Positions 25,733 through 34,443 of a DNA stretch of 64,000 bases are shown here, piece by piece. The DNA lies in the NCBI RefSeq assembly GCF_004104055.1, contig NZ_QOVJ01000002.1, positions 248,001 to 312,000 of the forward strand, written 5' to 3'. The notes under the pieces are model-generated. The model was not told the origin of the DNA. It saw only the letters and a list, made by a program, of their open reading frames with translations, and did not search any database. Each line of letters opens with the position of its first letter. The first letter of the stretch is position 1. A program made the translations under genes and the position numbers. Source of the DNA: Leeuwenhoekiella aestuarii (GTDB taxonomy: Bacteria > Bacteroidota > Bacteroidia > Flavobacteriales > Flavobacteriaceae).

Positions 25733-26782
25733 ATGTATAAATCAGTTGTTTTACTCAGCTTATTGGCTTTGGTGAGTTGTGGTGAGAAGTCTGCGGAAAA
25801 GAACCAAAAATCAGGACCTATTACCGCAATTACTGTAGAACCTATTTATAGCGATAGTGTAAGCATACGTACGCTTGATATTCTAGATGATGGTAGTGTT
25901 GCATTTGCAGGAAATAACGGTAAATATGGTTTGTATAATACGCAAACCAAAAAATGGAGTACTAATGTTTTAAAGACTGATACACTAGTACCTAGCTTTA
26001 GAGCTATTGCGCACACAGCTACAGACTTTTTTATGCTGAGTATCGCAAACCCAGCTTTGCTTTATAAAACGGGTGATAACGGTCAAATGCAATTGGTTTA
26101 TGAAGAGGTAGGACCGAAGGTATTTTACGATTCTATGAAGTTCTGGGACGACAAAGAGGGGATTGCGATGGGAGATCCTACAGAAAATTGCCTGTCAATC
26201 TTAATTACTCGTGACGGCGGATCAAGTTGGTCAAAAATTTCGTGTGATAATTTACCCGAAGCAAGCGAAGGTGCTTTTGCTGCAAGTAATACCAATATCG
26301 CTGTATATGGTGATGATGCTTGGATTATAACAGGAGGAATGAAATCTCGCGTTTTTCATACCGGTGATCGAGGAGAAAGTTGGGAGGTTATTGAAACTCC
26401 ATTAAAACAAGGGGAACCAACCTTTGGCGGATATTCTGTAGATTTCTACAATGAGGAAATTGGTTTTATTATAGGTGGAGATTATTTAGATCAAGAAGGA
26501 AATTCAGGTAATAAAGCCTTATCAACAGATGGTGGTAAAACCTGGACATTAGTTGCAGATGGCAAAGAGCCTAATCACCGCAGCTGCGTACAATTTGTTC
26601 CTGGTCGGGGAGGAGATGAACTCGTAGCAACCGGTGCTAATGGCGTGAGTTATAGTAGCGATAAAGGAAAAAGCTGGGCAAAGCTAACTGACGAAGGTTT
26701 TTATGTATTGAAGTTTGTAAACGATACGTTAGCCTACGCAGCTGGAACCAATAAAGTAGCAAAGCTAAAATTTAAGCGGTAG
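25733..26782 (+). CDS. Lipoprotein with BNR/YCF48-like beta-propeller repeats
   Basis: Protein of 349 residues. Residues 1-16 are a lipoprotein signal (VLLSLLALVSC). At least four Asp-box repeats are visible: SILITRDGGSSWSKI, FHTGDRGESWEVIET, ALSTDGGKTWTLVAD and SYSSDKGKSWAKLTD. Such repeats build six- or seven-bladed propellers seen in YCF48/HCF136-type assembly factors and sialidases. The catalytic residues of a sialidase are not evident. It stands alone between rsmB (divergent) and the ECF sigma operon (convergent). It is often named 'oxidoreductase' in databases without evidence; a binding role at the envelope is more defensible. Confidence 0.82.
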   Translation: MYKSVVLLSLLALVSCGEKSAEKNQKSGPITAITVEPIYSDSVSIRTLDILDDGSVAFAGNNGKYGLYNTQTKKWSTNVLKTDTLVPSFRAIAHTATDFFMLSIANPALLYKTGDNGQMQLVYEEVGPKVFYDSMKFWDDKEGIAMGDPTENCLSILITRDGGSSWSKISCDNLPEASEGAFAASNTNIAVYGDDAWIITGGMKSRVFHTGDRGESWEVIETPLKQGEPTFGGYSVDFYNEEIGFIIGGDYLDQEGNSGNKALSTDGGKTWTLVADGKEPNHRSCVQFVPGRGGDELVATGANGVSYSSDKGKSWAKLTDEGFYVLKFVNDTLAYAAGTNKVAKLKFKR

Positions 26783-26817
26783 TTATAATTTTTGATTTAC
26801 TCGATAATCGAGATTTA

Positions 26818-26885
26818 AATGCTTTGAGACTTGTCTTGTTCTAAAATGTATTGTTCAGATTAATGCTTTGCGGGATTGTCCCGGT
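26818..26885 (+). repeat. Two tandem REP-like hairpin units
   Basis: Unit A (26818-26841) begins AATGCTTTGAGACTTGTCT. Unit B (26862-26885) reads AATGCTTTGCGGGATTGTCC and continues CGG. Both share AATGCTTTG followed by a small hairpin with a TTG loop. A third related unit occurs at 28952-28973 on the other side of the ECF sigma operon. A perfect CTCGAT-A-ATCGAG palindrome (26800-26812) lies just upstream. Confidence 0.5.
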
Positions 26886-26899
26886 ATACTAGCTAAATA

Positions 26900-26930
26900 A
26901 AAATGCAGCTCCTATGTGAGCTGCATTTTT
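26900..26930. terminator. Bidirectional terminator
   Basis: AAAATGCAGCTC and GAGCTGCATTTTT form a 12-bp stem with a 6-base loop, A-rich on one side and T-rich on the other. It separates the convergent BNR lipoprotein gene and the last gene of the sigma operon. Confidence 0.92.
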
Positions 26931-26960
26931 GTTTTAACGCTAATTAAAGATTTATTTAAA

Positions 26961-27410
26961 CTACTTATTATTTTTACGCTTCTTGTATTCTTCCCATAAT
27001 TTCTTCCCAAACTTATGTTCTGCTTCTGGAAGGAAAACCATTTTTGAAGCGGGTAATTTTTTTGATAAATCATCCATCAACTCGCTCTCTAGCTGATACT
27101 TTCTTTTTATAATGTCTTTATATTCAGTCATGAATTTTTCAGATTCTTTTTCAGAAAGGTTGTTTTTAGAACCTGATTCTGAAAATTTCTCTTGAAATAA
27201 AGCACGTTCACGAATTCGCAAATCGTTCATAGCATTATCATAAACATTATAAATAGGCCAAAATTTTTCAGCTTCAGCTGGGGTCAATTCTAACTCTTCA
27301 GTTAAAAAAGGAACTTTTAATGCTTTTATATGTTCGTGTCTGTCTTTTTTCTGTGCATTTAAAGAAAAGCTTAAGCCTAGAACTAATAATATAATTATGT
27401 TTTTCATCAT
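26961..27410 (-). CDS. Secreted Spy-like/sigma-operon accessory protein
   Basis: Protein of 149 residues with a Sec signal (MMKNIIILLVLGLSFSLNAQ). The mature part is highly charged and helical: FLTEELELTPAEAEKFWPIYNVYD carries the L-T-x-x-(E/Q)-type motif of Spy/CpxP-like chaperones, and KYQLESELMDDLSKKLPASK follows. This arrangement is commonly annotated in Flavobacteriia as 'sensor of ECF-type sigma factor'. It is the third gene after the sigma factor and the membrane-anchored middle gene. Likely periplasmic; a sensing role for envelope stress is inferred from context and from the Spy-like motif. Confidence 0.75.
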   Translation of the reverse strand: MMKNIIILLVLGLSFSLNAQKKDRHEHIKALKVPFLTEELELTPAEAEKFWPIYNVYDNAMNDLRIRERALFQEKFSESGSKNNLSEKESEKFMTEYKDIIKRKYQLESELMDDLSKKLPASKMVFLPEAEHKFGKKLWEEYKKRKNNK

Positions 27411-27424
27411 CGTTTTTCTAAAAT

Positions 27425-27922
27425 TTATTGGTCAGCTAATGAACTCTGAATAATGTCTTGATCTACGTATTCATAAATGATATCATCAGTAACGACCTGA
27501 TCATCAAAAATAGAGGTATTGTTCTCTATAGTACTCAATTCTTCTGCTGAAAAGTAATCTTGAAGACGCTCTTCATCTTCAAAGAAGTTCTCTAGACTTG
27601 TAATACTCAGAGAGTCAAATTCCATCTCTTTATCAATAGGGTTTACCACATAAAAAAGGAGTAAGAGTACAGCTGCAATAGCCGCAGCACTACCTATAAC
27701 TGTTTTAAAGTTATAATTAACTAGTTTGCCTTGTGGCTTATTTAATTGAATTATTGTTTTTTCTACCTGATCAAAATAATTTTCAGGTACTTTAAATCCG
27801 TCGCTTTTTTTAGGGAAAAGCTGGTGAAATTTAAGTTCAGTCATCAGGCGCTCATCAAAAGACTCAAAATAGCCTTGAGGTACGTCAAACTGTTTATGTT
27901 TATTTTCTTTTTCGCTTTTCAT
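27425..27922 (-). CDS. Single-pass membrane protein, probable anti-sigma factor
   Basis: Protein of 165 residues. The N-terminal ~75 residues are charged and contain two repeats of a FxVPxGYFxxF/VPxNYFDQVE motif (FDVPQGYFESFDERL; FKVPENYFDQVEKTI). A single transmembrane helix lies at about 85-107 (VIGSAAAIAAVLLLLFYVV). The rest is acidic (LENFFEDEERLQDYFSAEE). The gene starts 30 bp after the sigma factor stop and precedes the Spy-like gene by 14 bp. That position, between an ECF sigma factor and a periplasmic protein, and the topology suit an anti-sigma factor, though no zinc-binding ASD motif is visible. Confidence 0.65.
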   Translation of the reverse strand: MKSEKENKHKQFDVPQGYFESFDERLMTELKFHQLFPKKSDGFKVPENYFDQVEKTIIQLNKPQGKLVNYNFKTVIGSAAAIAAVLLLLFYVVNPIDKEMEFDSLSITSLENFFEDEERLQDYFSAEELSTIENNTSIFDDQVVTDDIIYEYVDQDIIQSSLADQ

Positions 27923-27952
27923 TATTTTTAGACTTAATTAATTCTAAAAGGT

Positions 27953-28471
27953 TTAATTGTCTGTAACGTATTCGGTTATCTTTTTAACAGCATAATGGTA
28001 ATTTGCTTTGAGTGCTCCTTCTGAGGTACCTAGTATTTCTGAAATCTCATTGTATTGCAACTCATCAAAGTATTTCATCACAAAAACCTGTTTTTGTTTT
28101 GTAGGTAAAGTATCTATTGCCTTTTGTAATTTTAACTGCGCTTCGTCTCCATTAAAATAAGGGTCACTGACTAAATTAGTAACTAAACTTTCATGTAAAT
28201 CTTCATTGCTAAGATGAGTCGTGCGATTCCTTTTATTAATAAAAGTAAGGGTTTCATTAGTTGCAATTCGATATAACCACGTATAGACCTGACTATCTCC
28301 TTGAAAATTATTTAAGTTCTTAAATACTTTTATAAAGGTATTCTGAAGCACATCATCTGCATCTTCATGTGAGATAACCATACGTCGTATGTGCCAGTAC
28401 AAACGTTCTTTGTACTCGCTAACCAGGTCTTCAAACTTTAGACTTACGTTATGATCTTCTATACTATTCAA
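27953..28471 (-). CDS. ECF-type RNA polymerase sigma factor
   Basis: Protein of 172 residues. Region 2 is at about 12-80 (YKERLYWHIRRMVISHEDADDVLQNTFIKVFKN, with QVYTWLYRIATNETLTFIN for region 2.4). Region 4 is at about 112-165 (LPTKQKQVFVMKYFDELQYNEISEILGTSEGALKANYHYAVKKI). It heads a three-gene operon with a probable anti-sigma factor and a Spy-like secreted protein, so it likely drives an envelope-stress regulon, including its own operon. The operon is bordered on both sides by REP-like hairpins next to intrinsic terminators. Confidence 0.93.
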   Translation of the reverse strand: MNSIEDHNVSLKFEDLVSEYKERLYWHIRRMVISHEDADDVLQNTFIKVFKNLNNFQGDSQVYTWLYRIATNETLTFINKRNRTTHLSNEDLHESLVTNLVSDPYFNGDEAQLKLQKAIDTLPTKQKQVFVMKYFDELQYNEISEILGTSEGALKANYHYAVKKITEYVTDN

Positions 28472-28854
28472 AAAAAATCTTCTTGTTAACTCTACTTATT
28501 TTAAGAGATTGAATACTTGCATAATATTAAGACTGGGTCTTTGTTGAAAGGTTTAATCTTAGATTATATAAAATATAGTTAAATATAAAATTCAAAGATT
28601 AGTAGCCTAAATTAGTTTTAAGATATTATATTTTTAAACTCAATAAAAACGATTAAAAACATATTTAATATGATAAAATACACAAATTAGTTGTTTTTAA
28701 TAAATATTGCATTTATATTTGAAACGTGTTTAAGTAGTTGATTGTTAATTAAGTTGTTGTAAATAATAAAACGAAAAGTCCTTTTTTGCCCCAAGTATTA
28801 AAGTTGCTTTAAGATCTTTAAGTTTTCACCCGACTAAAGAAATTCTACAACAAT

Positions 28855-28886
28855 AAAAAATCCACATCGAAAGATGTGGATTTTTT
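28855..28886 (-). terminator. Terminator after the ABC exporter gene
   Basis: AAAAAATCCACATC and GATGTGGATTTTTT form a perfect 14-bp stem with loop GAAA. It ends transcripts of the exporter (minus strand). The symmetric A/T runs would let it work both ways. Confidence 0.9.
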
Positions 28887-28910
28887 ATTGATACCGCTTA
28901 AAGTTTTAAT

Positions 28911-28973
28911 ACCCCGAGGCTTGCCGCGAAATTGAACGTTTGTTTCTAACGAATGCCTTGTGGGTTTGCCCGA
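28911..28973 (+). repeat. REP-like hairpin pair
   Basis: ACCCCGAGGCTTGCCGCG (28911-28928) is followed after 23 bases by AATGCCTTGTGGGTTTGCCC (28952-28971). The second unit aligns with 26862-26885 as AATGCYTTGYGGGWTTGYCC plus CG and folds as GGG-loop-CCC. The style resembles REP palindromes moved by RAYT transposases; no RAYT gene is in the window. Confidence 0.45.
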
Positions 28974-29008
28974 AGTAGTTTACTTAATCAATAATTAAAG
29001 TTCTGTTT

Positions 29009-30832
29009 TTATTCAAAAGACTGCATGTCTACTAATTTCTTGTAGGTTCCGTTAAGCGCAAGTAGTTCTTGATGTTTTCCTTGTTCTACAATCTTTCCGC
29101 GTTGCATAACAATAATCTGATCTGCATTTTGTATGGTTGATAAACGGTGTGCAATTACAATAGAAGTACGATTAATCATCATATTCTCTAAAGCTTTTTG
29201 TACCAGTCTTTCACTTTCGGTATCTAGCGCAGAAGTAGCTTCATCCAGGATCATTATCGGTGGATTTTTAAGCACGGCTCTGGCAATAGATAAGCGCTGT
29301 TTTTGTCCGCCACTTAATTTGTTACCGCTATCGCCAATATTAGTATCCAGCTTTAATGGAAGTTCATTTACAAATTCCCAAGCATTAGCAATCTTAAGAG
29401 CATCGATAACTTCCTCATCACTAGCTTCCGGTTTACCTAAAAGTATATTGTTTCTTACGGTGTCATTAAATAAAATAGAATCTTGTGTTACAAGACCCAT
29501 TTGTGCACGCACAGACTCTTTTGAGAGTTCTTTTATATCAATGCCGTCTAATTTTATAGAGCCTTCACTTACATCGTAAAAACGCGTTACCAAATTTGCA
29601 ATTGTACTTTTACCACTGCCACTTTGGCCAACCAGAGCCACCGTCTGGCCTTTAGAAACAACCGTGTTAAAGTCTGTTAAGACATATTCATCCGCATATT
29701 TAAAGGAAACATTTTCAATACGAACAGCATCATTAAATTCCTGAGCTTTTTGAGCATTAGGTAGATCCTCAATTGTAGTTTCGGTATTTAATACAGAAAG
29801 TATACGTTCTGCAGCAGCATTACCTTTCTTAACGCTATACGACGCTTTACTGATTTGTTTTGCTGGAGTAAGAATCTGATAAGAAAGACCTAAAAATGCT
29901 ATGAACTGAGAAGCCTCCAGAGATCCTTCAACAAGTACCATTTGACCACCATACCAAAGAATCACTACGATTACAAAAATCCCTAAGAATTCACTGGTAG
30001 GTGAAGCTAAATTCTGGCGGTTAACCAAACTATTAAGGATGGAATTTAATCGAGATGTACTGTCTCTGAATTTCTTTCTAAATTGATTTTCCCCATTAAA
30101 ACCTTTGATAATCTTCAGGCTTGAGAGTGTTTCTTCCACTATAGAAAGAAAAGCCCCATTTTCTTCCTGAGCCTGATTAGATTGCTTTTTAAGAGACTTA
30201 CCGATTCGTGAAATAATCATTCCGGAGATTGGCAAGAATATAAAAACAAATAGAGTGAGTTTTGGACTAATAACCAGCATCGTAAGAATCGTGAAAATGA
30301 TGGTTAAAGGTTCTCGTACAACCATTTCTAAAATAGATAGGAAAGAACGCTCAACTTCGTTGACATCAGCGGTTATGCGTGATATAGTATCTCCTTTTCT
30401 TTTTTCAGAAAAGTAAGCAATGGGAAGTTCTAAAAGTTTGTCATAAATAGCATCGCGTACATCTTGCATAACACCATTTCGTAAAAAGGTAATGAAGAAT
30501 GTAGCCAAATAACCAAAAATATTTTTTAAGAAAAATAATACTACTACGATACCACAAACAAGAACCAAGGCAGAGAGCTCATTATCTGCAACACGCTCAC
30601 TCACTTGATAATAAAAAGAGTTGAAAGCATATTCTTTAATACTACCCCAACCTTCCCATACCGGAAGTTCTGTCACTCGCTTTTCTTTATCAAACAGAAT
30701 ATCAATGACAGGAATCAATGCCAAAAAGCTTAGCGTACTGAAAATAGCATACAGAATATTACAGACAATATTGAGTACCGCATATTTTTTATACGGCTTT
30801 GCAAATTGTAAAATTTGTTTAAAATAATTCAT
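29009..30832 (-). CDS. ABC exporter, fused permease/ATPase (MsbA-like)
   Basis: Protein of 607 residues. The first ~330 residues form the six-helix exporter domain (helices starting YAVLNIVCNILYAIFSTLSF, and LVLVCGIVVVLFFLKNIFGY). The ATPase domain has Walker A in ALVGQSGSGKSTIANL near residue 390, the signature LSGGQKQRLSIARAV, Walker B in IMILDEATSALDTESE, and the switch His in IVIAHRLSTI. The half-transporter works as a homodimer in the inner membrane; lipid A core or another lipid is the usual substrate of this group, but that is inference. It is monocistronic between two hairpin terminators. Confidence 0.92.
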   Translation of the reverse strand: MNYFKQILQFAKPYKKYAVLNIVCNILYAIFSTLSFLALIPVIDILFDKEKRVTELPVWEGWGSIKEYAFNSFYYQVSERVADNELSALVLVCGIVVVLFFLKNIFGYLATFFITFLRNGVMQDVRDAIYDKLLELPIAYFSEKRKGDTISRITADVNEVERSFLSILEMVVREPLTIIFTILTMLVISPKLTLFVFIFLPISGMIISRIGKSLKKQSNQAQEENGAFLSIVEETLSSLKIIKGFNGENQFRKKFRDSTSRLNSILNSLVNRQNLASPTSEFLGIFVIVVILWYGGQMVLVEGSLEASQFIAFLGLSYQILTPAKQISKASYSVKKGNAAAERILSVLNTETTIEDLPNAQKAQEFNDAVRIENVSFKYADEYVLTDFNTVVSKGQTVALVGQSGSGKSTIANLVTRFYDVSEGSIKLDGIDIKELSKESVRAQMGLVTQDSILFNDTVRNNILLGKPEASDEEVIDALKIANAWEFVNELPLKLDTNIGDSGNKLSGGQKQRLSIARAVLKNPPIMILDEATSALDTESERLVQKALENMMINRTSIVIAHRLSTIQNADQIIVMQRGKIVEQGKHQELLALNGTYKKLVDMQSFE

Positions 30833-30868
30833 ATTAAAATAAACCCTGAAAAGGGGGTGTTTAAAAAG

Positions 30869-30908
30869 TTCGCCTCAATAATTCTAGGATTAGAAATATT
30901 GAGGCGAA
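30869..30908 (-). terminator. Terminator after the phosphosugar mutase gene
   Basis: TTCGCCTCAATA (30869-30880) pairs perfectly with TATTGAGGCGAA (30897-30908), with further pairing inside the loop. On the minus strand the stem is followed by CTTTTT. It lies between the mutase stop and the exporter start. Confidence 0.8.
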
Positions 30909-30991
30909 TTTAATTCAATTCTTCTGGAATCAACTTTTCTTATTGATAAGATTCCTTCAGAGCTGTATTTAACAAGTTTAAATTTTGAATA

Positions 30992-32710
30992 TCAAATACC
31001 TAATTCTTTTAAAACTCCTGCAATTTTTGCATCTAATTTTTCTTCAACTTTGCTTAAGTCATCCAAGCTCTCTGCATTATCGTTAACGCTGATATAGAAT
31101 TTTATTTTTGGTTCGGTACCACTTGGTCTAGCTGCGATACGAGACCCTTGATCTGTATGATAGATAAGTACGTTAGCTTTTGGGATGTCAATATCTGTAG
31201 ATTCTCCGGTAGAAACCTTCAGAGATTTTGATGAAGCATAATCATCAATTTTTACAATTTTTTCCCCATTAATAGTAGTTAGGGGATTTTCACGAAGGTT
31301 AATCATAGTTTGCTTAATTTCTTCAGCACCTGAAATTCCTTTTTTAACCAATGAGGTAAGGTCTTCTTTAAAGAAACCGTGTTTTACGTATAAATCCTGT
31401 AATTTTTTAAAGAATGAAGATCCTTCACTTTTCGCTTTGGTAACAATCTCACAAGCGAGAAGGGTAGCAGTAACCGCATCTTTATCACGTACAAAATCAC
31501 CTACCATAAAACCGAAACTTTCTTCCCCACCGCCTATAAATTGCTGACTAGGATAGTCTACAATCATTTTTGCAATCCATTTAAAACCTGTAAGACCTAA
31601 TTTACATTCTACGTCATAAGACTTAGCAAGCGTTTCCATCATTGGAGTAGAAACGATTGTGGAGCCTATAAATTCATTTCCTTTAGCCTCATTGTTTGCA
31701 AAATAGTTTTCTAGTAAAAAATCGGTCATAACAACCATCGTCTGGTTTCCGTTTAGAAGCACCAATTTCCCTGAATTATCACGCACAGCAATACCCAGAC
31801 GATCACAGTCAGGATCTGTACCTACAACTATATCTGCACCTTTTTCTTCAGCAAGATCTAAAGCCATTTTTAAAGCTTCTGGTTCTTCTGGATTAGGTGA
31901 CTTCACTGTCGGAAAATTTCCGTCAGGCTTGCGTTGCTCTTCGACTATTTGTACATTTTTATAACCGGCACCTTCTAAAACGTCAGGAATGATCGTAACA
32001 GAAGTCCCGTGAAGCGGTGTAAATACAATGGTCACATCATCGCGGTGCTTGTCTAATTCTGAGAAGCTTCCGTTTTCTAAAGAAGCTTTAATAAAAGCTT
32101 CATCTACATCTTTATCTATATATGTAATGTGTTCTTTTTTTGCATCAAAATTAACGGCGCTATAGTCCAGGCTTTCTATTTCTGCTACAATTTCAGAATC
32201 CTGTGGTGGAACCAATTGCCCGCCATCTTGCCAGTAGACTTTGTAGCCATTGTATTCTGGTGGGTTATGACTAGCTGTCAAGACAATACCGCAGTGACAA
32301 TCTAAGTGCTTCACTGCAAAACTCAACTCTGGAGTGGGTCTAAGATCACTGAATAAATAAACTTTAATATCATTTGCAGAAAAAACATCTGCTACTACCT
32401 GAGCGAGTTCTTTACTGTTGTTGCGGCAATCATAAGCAATAGCAACTTTAGGCGTTTGGCCAGAAAAAGCCTCTTTTAGATAATTAGATAAACCTTGTGT
32501 GTTTTTACCCAATGTGTATTTATTGATACGGTTTGTACCTACACCCATAATCCCTCTCATACCACCGGTACCAAACTCTAGATTCTTGTAAAAACTTTCG
32601 GTAAGTTCTTCTGAGTCTTGCTCAATAAGTTTTTTTACTTCTTTTTGTGTAGTCTCGTCAAAGGTAGGAGATAGCCAAGCTTCTGCTTTAGCATTAATTT
32701 CTGGATTCAT
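30992..32710 (-). CDS. Phospho-sugar mutase (phosphoglucomutase/phosphomannomutase)
   Basis: Protein of 572 residues of the alpha-D-phosphohexomutase superfamily, moving phosphate between C1 and C6 of hexoses. The phosphoserine loop is VLTASHNPPEYNGYKVYW, the metal loop VVGTDPDCDRLGIAVRD, the sugar-binding loop GGGEESFGFMVGDFVRDKD, and the C-terminal phosphate-binding loop SRIAARPSGTEPKIKFYI. The length fits the PGM2-like long form. Glucose-1-phosphate or mannose-1-phosphate formation for glycans or glycogen would follow. Whether glucose or mannose is preferred cannot be read. Confidence 0.92.
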   Translation of the reverse strand: MNPEINAKAEAWLSPTFDETTQKEVKKLIEQDSEELTESFYKNLEFGTGGMRGIMGVGTNRINKYTLGKNTQGLSNYLKEAFSGQTPKVAIAYDCRNNSKELAQVVADVFSANDIKVYLFSDLRPTPELSFAVKHLDCHCGIVLTASHNPPEYNGYKVYWQDGGQLVPPQDSEIVAEIESLDYSAVNFDAKKEHITYIDKDVDEAFIKASLENGSFSELDKHRDDVTIVFTPLHGTSVTIIPDVLEGAGYKNVQIVEEQRKPDGNFPTVKSPNPEEPEALKMALDLAEEKGADIVVGTDPDCDRLGIAVRDNSGKLVLLNGNQTMVVMTDFLLENYFANNEAKGNEFIGSTIVSTPMMETLAKSYDVECKLGLTGFKWIAKMIVDYPSQQFIGGGEESFGFMVGDFVRDKDAVTATLLACEIVTKAKSEGSSFFKKLQDLYVKHGFFKEDLTSLVKKGISGAEEIKQTMINLRENPLTTINGEKIVKIDDYASSKSLKVSTGESTDIDIPKANVLIYHTDQGSRIAARPSGTEPKIKFYISVNDNAESLDDLSKVEEKLDAKIAGVLKELGI

Positions 32711-32785
32711 AGTTGTGAATAATAGCGTTAAAACTCAAAAATAAACATTTCGCTCAAAGTAAAGTCTTTAGAATAGACCTTTAGA

Positions 32786-33733
32786 TTAAAATCCCTTTTT
32801 GTCTTTAATTAAGTAGCGTGGTCTTTCATTTTTAGAACGTTGCACGAGCTCACCAAGAAAACCAGCTATAAATAATTGCATACCAATGATCATACTGGTT
32901 AGCGCAATATAGAATTGAGGTCGTTGCGTGAGCAATCTTGCTGTAGGATTTATAAATAATTTGTCGATACCCAAATAGGCGGTTAGACCAAAACCTATTA
33001 TAAACATAATGGCACCTAATGTCCCAAAAAGGTGCATTGGACGTTTAGCAAAGTGAGTAGTAAACCAAATTGTTAACAAGTCTAGAAAACCCTTTATAAA
33101 ACGATCTGCACCAAATTTTGTTTGCCCATATTTACGGGCTTGATGTTGTACTGGTTTTTCAGTAATGTTAAAAAAGCCTGCATTTTTTGCTAAAAGAGGA
33201 ATATACCTGTGCATATCGCCATAAACGTCTATGTTTTTAACAACATCAAGGCGGTATGCTTTTAAACCACAATTAAAATCGTGCAAGTGGAGTCCACTGG
33301 TTTTGCGGGCAGCGGCATTGAATAATTTAGACGGAAGGTTTTTGGTAAGAACGGAATCGTATCGCTTTTTCTTCCAACCTGAAACAATGTCGTAGCCCTC
33401 TTCGGTAATTATTTTGTATAACTCGGGGATCTCATCTGGACTGTCTTGCAGATCGGCATCCATTGTTATAACTACGTCACCTTCAACGGCAAGAAAACCG
33501 GCATTCAATGCCTGGCTTTTTCCGTAATTTCGATTGAAACAAATAGCTTTAACCTGGGGGTCTAAAGCCGTGAGTTTTTCAATAAGTTGCCAGGAGCCAT
33601 CAGTGCTTCCATCATCAATAAAGAGAATCTCATACGAGAGATTTTCCTTTTGAAGCACACGAATTAGCCACTCGTATAATTCTTTAAGGGATTCTTTTTC
33701 GTTAAGTAGAGGTATAACTACCGATAATTGCAT
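32786..33733 (-). CDS. Glycosyltransferase family 2 (polyprenyl-phosphate glycosyltransferase type)
   Basis: Protein of 315 residues. The GT-A domain covers residues 1-~225: LSVVIPLLNEKESLKELYEW, EILFIDDGSTDGSW and VITMDADLQDSPDEIP with the metal-binding Asp residues, then FNCGLKAYRLDVV. Two transmembrane helices follow (LFGTLGAIMFIIGFGLTAYLG; YIALTSMIIGMQLFIAGFLGEL). This DPM1/GtrB/ArnC-like layout transfers a sugar from a nucleotide sugar to undecaprenyl phosphate at the membrane. It is preceded by the DUF4199 gene with a 7-bp gap and probably shares its transcript. Confidence 0.9.
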   Translation of the reverse strand: MQLSVVIPLLNEKESLKELYEWLIRVLQKENLSYEILFIDDGSTDGSWQLIEKLTALDPQVKAICFNRNYGKSQALNAGFLAVEGDVVITMDADLQDSPDEIPELYKIITEEGYDIVSGWKKKRYDSVLTKNLPSKLFNAAARKTSGLHLHDFNCGLKAYRLDVVKNIDVYGDMHRYIPLLAKNAGFFNITEKPVQHQARKYGQTKFGADRFIKGFLDLLTIWFTTHFAKRPMHLFGTLGAIMFIIGFGLTAYLGIDKLFINPTARLLTQRPQFYIALTSMIIGMQLFIAGFLGELVQRSKNERPRYLIKDKKGF

Positions 33734-33740
33734 ACGGTGA

Positions 33741-34274
33741 CTATTCTTGATATGGGTTGGTTTTCTTCATAGCTAAACTAGCGATCAAAGATACTATGAA
33801 CCCAAAAAATAACCCCATGATTAATTGAATACCTGCAAAAAAGCCAACATTCATAAATGGTTTAGACATATTAAGGCCTGCTTCAATTTGCTCAGTAGTC
33901 ATTGACGGATTAGTTTCGATCGCTGTTTGTCTTTGAAATTCCATATAATTTTCAAAATAATTTGGTTCAATAACAGTAGCGAAAATAACAAAATACAATA
34001 CTCCTATAACAGCAGAAATGGCAGCTATTCCTAAACCTATTTTAATTCCTTCAGAAAGTTTAAGATACCCTTGATTTTGTTTTTTAAATTCAATTATTCC
34101 ATATACAATGACAGCAATTAATACTAAAAAGCCAAATAATTGAATAGACCAGTGTGGTTGATAAACATTACCCATAACGTATGAGAATACGCTTAGTAGA
34201 ATTGAAACTGCAGCTAAAATAACTCCGTAGGTAATCATTATTTTTTTACTTGATGGTTGGCTGGTATTTTCCAT
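33741..34274 (-). CDS. DUF4199 domain-containing membrane protein
   Basis: Protein of 177 residues with four hydrophobic segments: ITYGVILAAVSILLSVFSYVM, IQLFGFLVLIAVIVYGIIEF, IGLGIAAISAVIGVLYFVIF and FAGIQLIMGLFFGFIVSLIA. The YKKQ-like stretch FKKQNQGYLKLSEGIKIG between helices 2 and 3 is typical of DUF4199, which in Bacteroidota often sits next to a GT2 glycosyltransferase, as here (7-bp gap). Function is unknown. It diverges from rpmE2 across 169 bp. Confidence 0.8.
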   Translation of the reverse strand: MENTSQPSSKKIMITYGVILAAVSILLSVFSYVMGNVYQPHWSIQLFGFLVLIAVIVYGIIEFKKQNQGYLKLSEGIKIGLGIAAISAVIGVLYFVIFATVIEPNYFENYMEFQRQTAIETNPSMTTEQIEAGLNMSKPFMNVGFFAGIQLIMGLFFGFIVSLIASLAMKKTNPYQE

Positions 34275-34378
34275 TTTATCATTTTATGTTAAGCGGTCTA
34301 TAAGTCAACAAAGATAGTAAAACGTTACATCGTTTTTTGTAAGTTTGAAAAGTCTAATAATTTATTTGAAAAATAATG

Positions 34379-34408
34379 TTGTCAGATTATTTTTTATTTC
34401 TAAATTTG
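34379..34408 (+). promoter_or_regulatory. rpmE2 promoter, TTG-N19-TAAATTTG
   Basis: TTG (34379-34381) is followed after exactly 19 bp by TAAATTTG (34401-34408), a full match to the Bacteroidota -33/-7 consensus. The rpmE2 ATG is 35 bp further on. The leader contains a small CTCAA-AA-TTGAG hairpin (34412-34423). The rplS promoter has the same layout and spacing. Confidence 0.75.
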
Positions 34409-34443
34409 CACCTCAAAATTGAGCAGATTTTAAAGCATTTACG

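Larger units (their letters stand above)
28472..29008. other. Gene-free region between the ABC exporter and the ECF sigma operon (537 bp)
   Basis: Positions 28472-28800 are very A+T-rich and should carry the sigma-operon promoter, although no clean TTG/TAnnTTTG pair was found. A strong terminator lies at 28855-28886 and REP-like hairpins at 28911-28973. No credible ORF was seen. Confidence 0.7.
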
